From Rhodococcus rhodnii (GTDB lineage Bacteria; Actinomycetota; Actinomycetes; Mycobacteriales; Pseudonocardiaceae): 64,000 bases of DNA. How positions within the stretch are numbered: the first letter of the stretch is position 1; each line of letters opens with the position of its first letter. The DNA is taken from positions 310,001 through 374,000 of the forward strand of contig JOAA01000020.1 of the NCBI GenBank assembly GCA_000720375.1. Direction: 5' to 3'. Position numbers and translations under genes: made by a program. Shown here piece by piece: positions 37,801 through 57,689 of this stretch. The notes under the pieces were generated by a model, which made no database searches, had not been told where the DNA came from, and saw only the letters and a program-made list of their open reading frames with translations.

Positions 37801-38556
37801 GCGCTGCCTGCTGAAATCGAGGAACGCGGCCGGAGTGGACATGATCGTCACACCGCTCGCCAGCGCCATGTCGCATTCGCCGTTGCGCAGCGCCTGAACC
37901 GCGAGATGCAGCGCCACCAAGGACGACGAGCACGCGGTGTCCACAGTGACCGCCGGGCCTTCCAGCCCGAACGTGTACGACACCCGGCCAGAGAGCACAG
38001 CGGCCGCGTTTCCGGTGCCCAGGAAGCCTTCCAGCTCTTCCGGACCGTGTTCCAGCAGCGACACGTAATCCTGGTTGTTGGTTCCGGCGAAGACACCTGT
38101 CCGGCTGCCCTTCACCGACAGCGGGTCGATCCCGGCGCGCTCGAACGCCTCCCACGACGTCTCCAGCAGCAGCCGCTGCTGCGGATCCATCGCCAACGCC
38201 TCACGCGGCGAAATCCCGAACAGACCGGGGTCGAACTGGCCGGCCTCGTAGACGAACGCGCCTTCACGGGCGTAGCTCGTGCCCGCGTGGTCAGGGTCCG
38301 GGTGGTAGAGCGTGTCCAGCGGCCAGCCGCGGTCTGTGGGGAACCCTGCCACCGCATCCTTGCCCTCGGCCAGCAGCCGCCAGAGGTCCTCCGGCGAGCG
38401 CACGTCACCGGGATACCGGCAGGCCATGCCCACGATGGCGATCGGCTCGCGGGCAGCCGCCTGCAGGCGCTGGTTCTGGTCACGCAGGCGGCTGTTCTCC
38501 TTGAGCGACGCCCTCAGCGCGTCGGCGACTTTTTCGGAAGGCGTTGCCATCATCAT
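21340..38556 (-). CDS. Type I modular PKS subunit D: four KS-AT-KR-ACP modules
   Basis: This 5738-residue subunit has four modules, each KS-AT(malonyl)-KR-ACP, with KR types B, A, B, A in order. The N-terminal docking helix (SEKVADALRASLKENSRL) differs from the starts of C, E and F. The C-terminus ends ATDDEIFEFINKELGTS, the usual acidic helix that addresses the coiled coil at the start of E. Three ATGs stand in tandem (38556, 38553, 38550). CTGGGG directly precedes the first, so the third, 6 nt from it, has the best spacing. The gene begins 19 bp after the stop of C, which implies co-transcription and probably translational coupling. It should build a stretch of 1,3-diols. Module D4 has a 5-residue deletion in its AT just after the GHSIGE helix. 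Two KRs (D1, D3) have Ala at the catalytic Ser position. Confidence 0.97.
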   Translation of the reverse strand: MMMATPSEKVADALRASLKENSRLRDQNQRLQAAAREPIAIVGMACRYPGDVRSPEDLWRLLAEGKDAVAGFPTDRGWPLDTLYHPDPDHAGTSYAREGAFVYEAGQFDPGLFGISPREALAMDPQQRLLLETSWEAFERAGIDPLSVKGSRTGVFAGTNNQDYVSLLEHGPEELEGFLGTGNAAAVLSGRVSYTFGLEGPAVTVDTACSSSLVALHLAVQALRNGECDMALASGVTIMSTPAAFLDFSRQRGLAEDGRCKAFADSADGTGWGEGVGVLLVERLSDAQRNGHRVLAVVRGSAVNQDGASNGLTAPNGPSQRRVIRAALANAGLSASDVDVVEAHGTGTALGDPIEAQALLATYGRDRDRPLWLGSVKSNIGHTQAAAGVAGVIKMVMAMRNGVLPKTLHVDTPSSHVDWSSGAVELLTEARDWPAGEAPRRAGISSFGFSGTNAHAVIEQAPDATEAQVERVSPAVTPWVLSGRTSAALRAQAQRLVDCAEDSSDIAFSLATTRAALEHRAVVLGATREELTAGLTALADGTPTADVITGVAERGRSALLFTGQGAQRLGMGRELYAEFPVFAEAFDAVCAELDPHLGRSLSAVIADEPELLNQTMFTQAALFAVEVALFRLVESWGVRPDFLMGHSIGEISAAHVAGVLSLADAGKMVAARGRLMQALPSGGAMVAIEAAENEIETTDAFGIAAINGPRSVVISGDESAVLAAAEKFSAQGRKTKRLTVSHAFHSPLMEPMLAEFAEVLRGLEFHEPQIPVVSNVTGNLATELTSPEYWVSHVRQAVRFADGARTLATQGVTAFVELGPDGVLTALAQGCVAEGMFVPMLRADRPEVRAAIGALAALHTSGVSVDWTTLVKGAPIELPTYAFQHEQYWFEGATWDRKRGTDSGGWRYRIDWQPVVPGPASLAGRWLVVLPEDQDELLTVFGDQAHVVRSVDEVDRLADKDFQGVVALLDAVDTLRLLQAGLTAPVWAVTRQAVSTGRGDRVERPDQADVWGLGRVAALEYPDRWGGLVDLPAQLDQRALDHFAAVLTGTEDQVAIRPTGVFARRLVRAGVSGEQWQPTGTVLITGGTGALGARVARWAAANGAARLVLASRRGHAPELEAELRELGVEVSIVACDVADRAAVAALVDHAASGEYPVTAVVHTAGVLDDGVLDRMSVEQFTGVLPGKADAALHLHELTRELDLTAFVMFSAFAGTVGSAGQGNYAAANAVLDALAEQRHADGLPAASISWGPWGGAGMAEGAASGLAGLGLPAMDPDKAVAELARVATGGDAVTVVADVDWAKFAPAFQSARHSPLLSVLAPTQVQEVTGLAARLAGLGRSEQQNLLLHVVRAQAAAVLGYAGPEAIERSHAFRELGFDSLTAVELRNRLAAETGLKLSSSLVFDYPSPDVLAGHLLDELLGAQADAPVVIAHGRTDEPIAIVAMACRFPGGVRTPEDFWQLLVSGTDAVGEFPADRGWDIAARFSTQQGAFLDDVAGFEPRFFGISPREALAMDPQQRLLLETSWEAFERSRIAPDSVRGKQIGVFVGTNGQDYVALVDQGGPETEGYLGTGNSASVMSGRVAYTFGLEGPAVTVDTACSSSLVALHLAVQALRSGECEMALVGGATVMSTPSAFAEFSAQGGLAVNGRCKPFAADANGTGWGEGVGMLLVERLSDAQRNGRNILAVVRGSAINQDGASNGFTAPNGPAQQRVIRQALANAGLQPSDVDAVEAHGTGTALGDPIEAQALLATYGQNREQPLWLGSVKSNIGHTQAAAGVAGLIKMVLALQNDTLPSSLHFDQPSPHIDWSSGKISVLREALPWPRADKPRRAGISSFGLSGTNAHAVIEQAPATEPVAAAPSTSGLIAWPLSGTSTEGLRAQAEQLRDFADETTDLAGVGLSLATTRSALPERAVVLGSDRAELLAGLATLATGTSSAQVVSGTPVTGGVAFLFTGQGAQRAGMGRELYERFPVFAEAFDAVCAHVDVPLREVVFEDADGLLDQTAYTQVALFALEVALFRLIESFGVRPDVLLGHSVGEIAAAHVAGVLSLPDACKLVSARGRLMQALPSSGAMVAIEATEDEIETTDEFGIAAINGPRSVVISGAETAVLAVAETFSAQGRKTRRLRVSHAFHSPLMEPMLAEFAEVLRGIRFGEPSIPIVSNVTGGTAVNLGPEYWVQHVRQAVRFADGVAVLQERGIRTVVELGPDGVLSAMAQDTLPDAGYLPLLRKDRAEESSLFTALAGLHVRGVTLDWQAIFPGAGTLDLPTYAFQRERYWIDAPSRSRTDAVVGDWRYKVDWQPYTGQTSVPAGSWLVVAPSGDEANEILAALPGARVLTVEDVDRAVLAEELAAHSPDGVVSLLDSVGTIVLLQALADSGIQTRLWVITRGAVSVSPNETPDPVAAQLWGIARVAALELPSLWGGIVDLPSTVDSEVAAKAVGVLSGSEDQIAVRAEGILVRRLVHDSRPATVTEPQPLGTTLITGGTGALGAHVARWLARNGTEHLVLCGRRGADADGAAELADELRGHGSEVTFAACDVTDRQAVADMLRSLADNGTPVQAVVHAAGAAQLTPLTDTSPAEFAEVVAAKVTGAQNLHELTEDLSAFVVFSSIAATWGSSGQSGYAAANAYLDALVERRRATGLAATSIAWGPWAGGGMAAGEAGDQLRRIGLSGLAPELALAALANAMGNDDVTVTVADVDWSQFAPVFTANRPSPLLETIPEATVEAPAQHDSGLVARLREMSEAGRETFLLDLVRAEAAAVLGYPDPNAIGAESSFRDLGFDSLTAVELRNRLAEATGLTLTATLVFDYPTPTVLAEYVRTELLGAEVLASAPVVVHANDEPIAIVGIGCRFPGGVASPDDLWTLLAAGNDAISAFPADRGWQVEAGYAHEGGFLYDAAEFDAEFFGISPREALAMDPQQRLVLETSWEAFEHAGIDITKARGSRTGVFVGAGPQGYAVGIDDLPESVEAHLMIGTTPSVVSGRVAYTFGLEGPAVTVDTACSSSLVALHWAAQALRQGECDLALAGGVTIMSTPTAFEGFSAQGGLAADGRCKAFAESADGTGWGEGVGMLLVERLSDAQRNGHEILAVVRGSAINQDGASNGLTAPNGPAQQRVIRAALAAAGLKPSDVDAVEAHGTGTALGDPIEAQALLATYGQDRDRPLWLGSVKSNIGHTQAAAGVAGVIKMVLAMKHGALPRSLHAEQPTSRVDWSSGALSLLTETQPWQANGHPRRAAVSSFGVSGTNAHVIIEQVPASDTAEPSQAPSVVPWVLSGKSEAALRAQAARLLPIAETAGVEDLAFSLATNRSALPYRAVVVGKDGSELVRALGVLAEGGSSADVIRGHAKAGKTAFLFTGQGAQRVGMGRELYGEFPVFAEAFDAACELLHPRLREVINGEPESLKQTEFAQAGLFAVEVALFRLVESWGVRPDFVMGHSIGEISAAHVAGVLSLEDACKLVSARGRLMQALPAGGAMVAIEATEDEVETTGEFGIAAINGPNSVVISGVESAVLAVAEGFTAQGRKTKRLAVSHAFHSPLMEPMLAEFAEVLRGLEFNEPQISVVSNVTGGLTTELASPEYWVSHVRQAVRFADGVNTLAAQGVTAFVELGPDGVLAGMAQGCVSEGLFVPVLRGDRPEVRTAIGALAAMHTRGVAVDWTALVHGARVDLPTYAFQRDRYWLSASRRGPSVDSWQYRISWRPVQVPQPQADGTWLVVTPEGHADDGLLAAFGEHATTVEMADRETLAARLRELAPSGVVSLLGTAIDTLTLIQALGDARISARLWAVTRGAVSTGPADRITDPAQAQIWGFGRVAALEQPDRWGGLIDLPTEADAGAFARVLGVLAGDEDQVAVRPSGVLARRLVRVTEAAKTPWQPRGTVLITGGMGALGGHVARWAAANGAEHVVLVSRRGRDAEGVDALEAQLRDLGADVTVAACDITDREAVGALLRDTPVSAVVHAAGVLDDGVIEGLTAERFDNGLKSKVDGATVLHELTDGLDAFVVFSAFAGAVGSAGQASYAAANAHLDALIEQRHADGLPGTAIAWGPWAGEGMAAGVADNLGALGLPAMNPERAVLALGSGVASTHPALIVADVDWTRFAPLLCGRLLADLPEAAVIETAERTPGVLGGRLAGLTRQQQEALLLEIVRAEAATVLGYPGPESVTNDHTFRELGFDSLTAVELRNSLDTATGLRLPSSMVFDYPTPAALATWLCEELVGADQPTAEPAAQAVRVDEPIAIVGIGCRFPGGVSTPEQFWQLLADGRDAMSEFPTDRGWDIDHRGNGYVNQGGFIGDAGHFDPAFFGISPREAVAMDPQQRLLLETSWEAFERAGIDPVSVKGSKTGVFVGSNGQDYLTLLLESTEDFGGHRGTGNSASVMSGRVSYTFGLEGPAVTVDTACSSSLVALHLATQALNAGECELALVGGVSVMSTPGAFVEFGAQNGLASDGRCKAFAEAADGTGWGEGAGMLLVERLSDAQRNGHRVLAVVRGSAVNQDGASNGLTAPNGPSQQRVIRAALANAGLSASDVDVVEAHGTGTALGDPIEAQALMATYGRDRDRPLWLGSVKSNIGHTQAAAGVAGVIKMVMALRHDVLPKTLHVDQPSSHVDWTSGAVELLTEQQPWQRNGHPRRAAVSSFGISGTNAHTIIEEAPETEPTPAATVTPSVVPWVLSGKSTAALRARAADLAAFVTDNRPDVADVAYSLAATRSTMDHRAVVFGKDHSELLKALGTLADGGSSPAIAQGVASAGRTAFLFTGQGAQRVGMGRELYTEFPVFAGALDAACAHFEFDLPLREVMLSEPQLLNQTMYAQAALFAVEVALFRLLESWGVHPDYVMGHSIGEISAAHVSEDACKLVAARGRLMQALPSGGAMVAVEATEDEMLVQLKETAGAVDIAAVNGPRSVVISGDESAVLAAAEEFSAQGRKTKRLTVSHAFHSSLMEPMLAEFAEVLRGLEFHEPQIPVVSNVTGELAAELTAPEYWVSHVRQAVRFFDGVRELAERGVTSFVELGPDGVLTALAQDCLPEAEAVFVPTMRADKPEARNALTALGALYANGAAVDWSTLVSGNRVDLPTYPFQRDRYWVSAVLSSNTAEDQQFWAAVENEDLASLLAVDPDQPLSSVLPSLSAWRRKRREHSAVEAWRYQVTWQPVSVPTGRPEGRWLVISGDDAGASIAAALDAEIVPSWAERSFEPDGVVSFLDAAATLELVRSVIGSETKIWAVTQGAVSTGPDDRLTSPEQAKVWGLSRVVALEHPEVWGGVIDAGDQTDAVLAVLADGTEDQVAVRANGVFGRRLVPAAKPVTGEWSFSGTALITGGTGALGSQVARWLAGRGVDHLVLVSRRGADSPGATELADDLRELGVEVTLAACDVADPAATAELVAGLPELSVVVHAAGVAQSTPLLECTAEEFETVISGKVAGAVNVHEITKEMPLSAFIVFSSIAATWGSGGQSGYAAGNAFLDALVEQRQADGLPGTSVAWGPWAGGGMAKGDAGQELAKRGLAALAPERALAALEAAHGDVTVTVADVDWEKFAQVFTARRASRLLTTIPAVQQLNDQAAEPVDGGGTALRQQLAAAQPAARRQVLLDLVRAEAAAVLGYSGPEMIEPNQAFRELGFDSLTAVELRNQLRAATGLALPATLVFDYPKPTVLADYLRDQLVPEGASGADALFDQLDAMVAELADDPDSADSAVVRLKAALARLTTNHDEVDVTDRLDSATDDEIFEFINKELGTS
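23900..23998 (-). repeat. 99-bp exact repeat in AT of D4, abutting a 15-nt deletion
   Basis: It is identical base for base to 41181-41279. In both places identity stops at the same base (the GCGTCCTCC end), and the AT sequence next to it is deleted. Confidence 0.85.
25870..30024 (-). other. PKS module D3: KS-AT(malonyl)-KR(B-type, Ser to Ala)-ACP
   Basis: Approximate domains are KS 30024-28790, AT 28490-27520, KR 26910-26380 and ACP near 26020. The AT has GHSIGE and HAFH and is nearly identical in DNA to the AT of C2. The KR has TGGMGALG and VLDD (B-type). The active-site segment reads FSAFAGAVGSAGQASY, so the residue 13 before the catalytic Tyr is Ala (codon 26527-26529), not Ser. Output is a D-type hydroxyl if the variant is active, a ketone if not. 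Confidence 0.9.
27580..28500 (-). repeat. Malonyl-AT cassette of D3, near-identical copy of the C2 cassette
   Basis: This stretch matches 46560-47480 almost base for base, including synonymous sites (for example the run encoding [20 protein letters not shown]). It is unlike the flanking KS and KR sequence, which differ normally between the two modules. Confidence 0.8.
30060..34248 (-). other. PKS module D2: KS-AT(malonyl)-KR(A-type)-ACP
   Basis: Approximate domains are KS 34248-33010, AT 32700-31720, KR 31110-30590 and ACP near 30200. The AT has [13 protein letters not shown] in the front half, a subtype shared only with E3, and HAFH in the rear half, which reads like the other malonyl ATs. 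The KR lacks LDD and has [14 protein letters not shown]. Output is a C2 unit with an A-type hydroxyl. Confidence 0.9.
34275..38451 (-). other. PKS module D1: KS-AT(malonyl)-KR(B-type, Ser to Ala)-ACP
   Basis: Approximate domains are KS 38451-37190, AT 36890-35900, KR 35310-34800 and ACP near 34420. The AT has GHSIGE and HAFH. The KR has TGGTGALG and VLDD (B-type), but FSAFAGTVGSAGQGNY puts Ala (codon 34924-34926) at the catalytic Ser position. There is only a short linker and no dimerisation element between AT and KR. Confidence 0.9.
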
Positions 38557-38575
38557 CCCCAGAAAGCTGTGGTCG

Positions 38576-55115
<16,540 letters not shown>

Positions 55116-55181
55116 TCACGACGAAACACCCCAGAAAATGGCAGAACAAATGAGCGCGTACTTGCCCCACAATTCACGGTG

Positions 55182-55228
55182 AGAATATTTCCGGCCCAGA
55201 TGGCACAACACCCCTAGCCGTCCCCTAG
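55182..55228 (-). promoter_or_regulatory. Candidate activator-dependent promoter of PKS gene C
   Basis: On the minus strand two perfect CTAGGGG heptamers (55228-55222 and 55217-55211) start 11 bp apart. They are followed by TGTTGT (55210-55205), 17 nt, then TATTCT (55187-55182). The GTG start of C is 81 bp further on. The same architecture precedes gene E. The heptamers sit against the putative -35, as expected for a positively acting regulator. Confidence 0.5.
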
Positions 55229-55236
55229 GCAGGACT

Positions 55237-55269
55237 GTGGCCTCCCGGCCAGGTACGCCGGGAGGCCAC
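55237..55269 (-). terminator. Hairpin terminator after the dehydrogenase gene B
   Basis: GTGGCCTCCCGG (55237-55248) and CCGGGAGGCCAC (55258-55269) form a perfect 12-bp stem with a 9-nt loop, 17 bp beyond the stop of B. No T-run follows, as is common for actinobacterial hairpin terminators. It separates A-B from C-D. Confidence 0.75.
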
Positions 55270-55286
55270 GTCAGCCGCGGTCGCGG

Positions 55287-57674
55287 TCAGTTGATCACGT
55301 AGTGCACGGTGTAGGTCGCGGGCTGCTCCGGCGCCTTGATGATGCGGCTGGCGCCGGCACCGTCATCCCACTTGTCGAACACCAGGACGTACGGCGGGAC
55401 CTCGATCTTGCCTGCCGCGCTGACCGACAGCGCGCTGCCGACGATCACCTTGATCGTGGAGTCGGTGACCACGCCGTAGTTGCTGACGGTCACCCCGATG
55501 CCCGGCGGGTCGGACTTGAAGGTCAGGTCCACGGTCTTCGGCTGCAGCTCGATGGTCTTGCTCGAGACGTTGCCGTCGGAGTCCTTGGCTGTGAGCGTGA
55601 GCTCGAGATGCGACGGGTACGGATGGTCAGGCGCGGTGAACTCGCCGGATGAGCCCGTGAAGGTCTCGATGTCATGGCTGTGGCAGTTGCCGTCGCCCGC
55701 GCAGTGACGCATGGTCAGCTTCCAGGTCAGCGCGGACGCGGGCAGCGTGCCGTCCTTGGCGTCAGTGCCCTTGCCGGAGAAGGAGACCTTCTGGCCGACA
55801 TGCCATCGCAGGTCCGTGCCCGGGGTGTCGATCACCGCCGTGGGCTCGGGTGCGGGTGCGTTGTCCACCACGATGTCGACCTTGGCGATCGAGCTCTTGC
55901 CGCCCGGGTCGGTGACCTTCAGCGCGGGCCGCACGAACGCCTTCGTACGGTAGACCCAGACCGCCATCGGCAGACGGCTGTCGTCGAACTGGCCGTCGCC
56001 GTCGAGGTCCCACTCGTAACGCAGCTTGTCGCCGTTCGGGTCGGTGGAGCCACGGCCGTCGAAGGTCACCAGCAGCGGTGAACGCCCGGCGGTCGGGTTG
56101 GCCTTGATCACGGCCTTCGGCTCGGCGTTCGGGTCGTTGTCGTACGCGATCCGACGCAGCTCACCCGTGTCGAGCGACACGTAGTACAGCGCGCCACCCG
56201 GACCGAACTCCAGCTGCACCGGCACCGACAGTCCGCTGGCGAAGGTGGTCACCTTGGCTGGGTCCGGCGCGCCGTTGGCGTCCTTGCCCATCACCCAGAC
56301 ACAGCCACGGGTGCTGTCGCTGAAGAACAGCGAGCTGCGGTAGGGCTCAGGCAGCGTCTTGTCGTCGGCGAAGGCGAAACCGGACAACGAGGCACCGCTG
56401 GTGCTCGGACACGTGTCGTCCGGTGAAACCTTGGCGCCGTTGGTGTACTGCAACGCGGGCTTGGCGTCGTCGCCCTGCGTGTAGAGCGAGTCGCACATCG
56501 CCAGACCGGCGGCCTGCCAGCCCGGGTGCGGATCCTTGCCTTCGAAGCACGGCCACCCGAAGTTCGGGGCCTTGGCCGGGTCCGGCGTGAACCGGTTGAT
56601 CTCGTCGGCACGCATCTCGCCGACGTCACCGACCCAGACTTCGTTGGTCTGCGGGCGAACGGCGAAGCGGAACGGGTTACGCAGGCCGTACGCCAGGATG
56701 CGCTGCTTGTTCTCGTCGGTGCTGCTGGCGTACGGGTTGGCAGGCACACCCTTGCCCGTGATCGGGTCGATCCGGATGACGGTGCCGTTGAGCACGGCTG
56801 ACTCACCGTCAGGGCGACGCGGTGACTGCGACCGCAGCGAACCGCCGCGTGCGTCCGGGATGGTCAGGTTGGTCCCGGCCCCGCCTGGCGGGTCGGCGCA
56901 TGGGTTCTTCTGCTGGCCGTAGTCGGCGAAGTTGAAGCTCGCGCCCTCACCGGCGCTGGCGTACAGCGCGCCGTCCGGGCCGAACGCGAGGGTGTCCGCG
57001 CTGTGGCTGGGGTACTGCTGGCACCAGCCGCTGACCAGCGTCTCCGGCTGGCCCGCAACGCCGTCCTGGCCCATCGTCAGCTTGACGATCCGGTTGGTGA
57101 CCACGCAGCCGTCCTCGGTGTAACCGGGCGGCGACGGGCACTGGTCGTTCCACTTCGGCGCGGTCTCCCCCGGCGGGGCGTCGTGCGTGTAGAGCGCGTA
57201 GACGTACGGCTCCTGCGGGAACTTCGGGTGCACGGCCAGGCCGATGAGCCCGCGGTCCCAGCCGTTGAACACATCTTTGCTTAGATCGGCGAAAACCTTG
57301 GACGTGCCGGCGTCGACCTTGTCCCACACCCGGATCACGCCGGCCTTGTCGCCGACGAAGGTCTTGCCGTCCGGCGCGAACGCCACCACGGTCGGCTCGG
57401 TCAGGCCCGAGATCACGGTCTCGTGCTGGAACCCGGTCGGCACGGTGACCGCCGCGGCCGCCGCACGCTGCGCGTTGTCACGCTGGGGGTAGAACACCGA
57501 CTCGTCGGGCATGCGCACCTGCCCAGGGGCTGCCGCGCCGACCACTCCGGTCAGCATGGTCGTCCCCAGGACCAGCGCGGCCAGCACCGCGAGCGGTGTC
57601 AGCCGCGTTCGCGATTTCGTTCGCAGGAAACTCATGCCAATGATCTGCTTTCTTTTCGTGGACATCGTCGTCAC
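55287..57674 (-). CDS. Secreted glucose/sorbosone dehydrogenase-type (PQQ-dependent) protein with PKD domain
   Basis: This is a 795-residue exported protein, not a PKS. An N-terminal hydrophobic segment after basic residues (about 22-48, LAVLAALVLGTTML) is a Sec-type signal. Residues about 77-510 match the GSDH family, a six-bladed beta-propeller that oxidises sugars or alcohols with PQQ: RGLIGLAVHPKF near 141, LRNPFRFAV near 330, VGDVGEMRADEINRF, then NFGWPCFEG near 371. A PKD domain follows (about 526-606, with EWDLDGDGQFDD), then an Ig-like stretch and a C-terminal beta-rich tail. It has many cysteines, fitting an extracytoplasmic protein. GTG at 57674 lies 15 bp after the stop of A; ATG at 57665 or 57635 (MSFLRTKS) are alternative starts. 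Its substrate is unknown. Co-transcription with A suggests a link to the polyketide, perhaps oxidation of a sugar or alcohol outside the cell, but it could be an unrelated passenger. Confidence 0.88.
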   Translation of the reverse strand: MTTMSTKRKQIIGMSFLRTKSRTRLTPLAVLAALVLGTTMLTGVVGAAAPGQVRMPDESVFYPQRDNAQRAAAAAVTVPTGFQHETVISGLTEPTVVAFAPDGKTFVGDKAGVIRVWDKVDAGTSKVFADLSKDVFNGWDRGLIGLAVHPKFPQEPYVYALYTHDAPPGETAPKWNDQCPSPPGYTEDGCVVTNRIVKLTMGQDGVAGQPETLVSGWCQQYPSHSADTLAFGPDGALYASAGEGASFNFADYGQQKNPCADPPGGAGTNLTIPDARGGSLRSQSPRRPDGESAVLNGTVIRIDPITGKGVPANPYASSTDENKQRILAYGLRNPFRFAVRPQTNEVWVGDVGEMRADEINRFTPDPAKAPNFGWPCFEGKDPHPGWQAAGLAMCDSLYTQGDDAKPALQYTNGAKVSPDDTCPSTSGASLSGFAFADDKTLPEPYRSSLFFSDSTRGCVWVMGKDANGAPDPAKVTTFASGLSVPVQLEFGPGGALYYVSLDTGELRRIAYDNDPNAEPKAVIKANPTAGRSPLLVTFDGRGSTDPNGDKLRYEWDLDGDGQFDDSRLPMAVWVYRTKAFVRPALKVTDPGGKSSIAKVDIVVDNAPAPEPTAVIDTPGTDLRWHVGQKVSFSGKGTDAKDGTLPASALTWKLTMRHCAGDGNCHSHDIETFTGSSGEFTAPDHPYPSHLELTLTAKDSDGNVSSKTIELQPKTVDLTFKSDPPGIGVTVSNYGVVTDSTIKVIVGSALSVSAAGKIEVPPYVLVFDKWDDGAGASRIIKAPEQPATYTVHYVIN

Positions 57675-57689
57675 CGGGAATTCGGCGGG

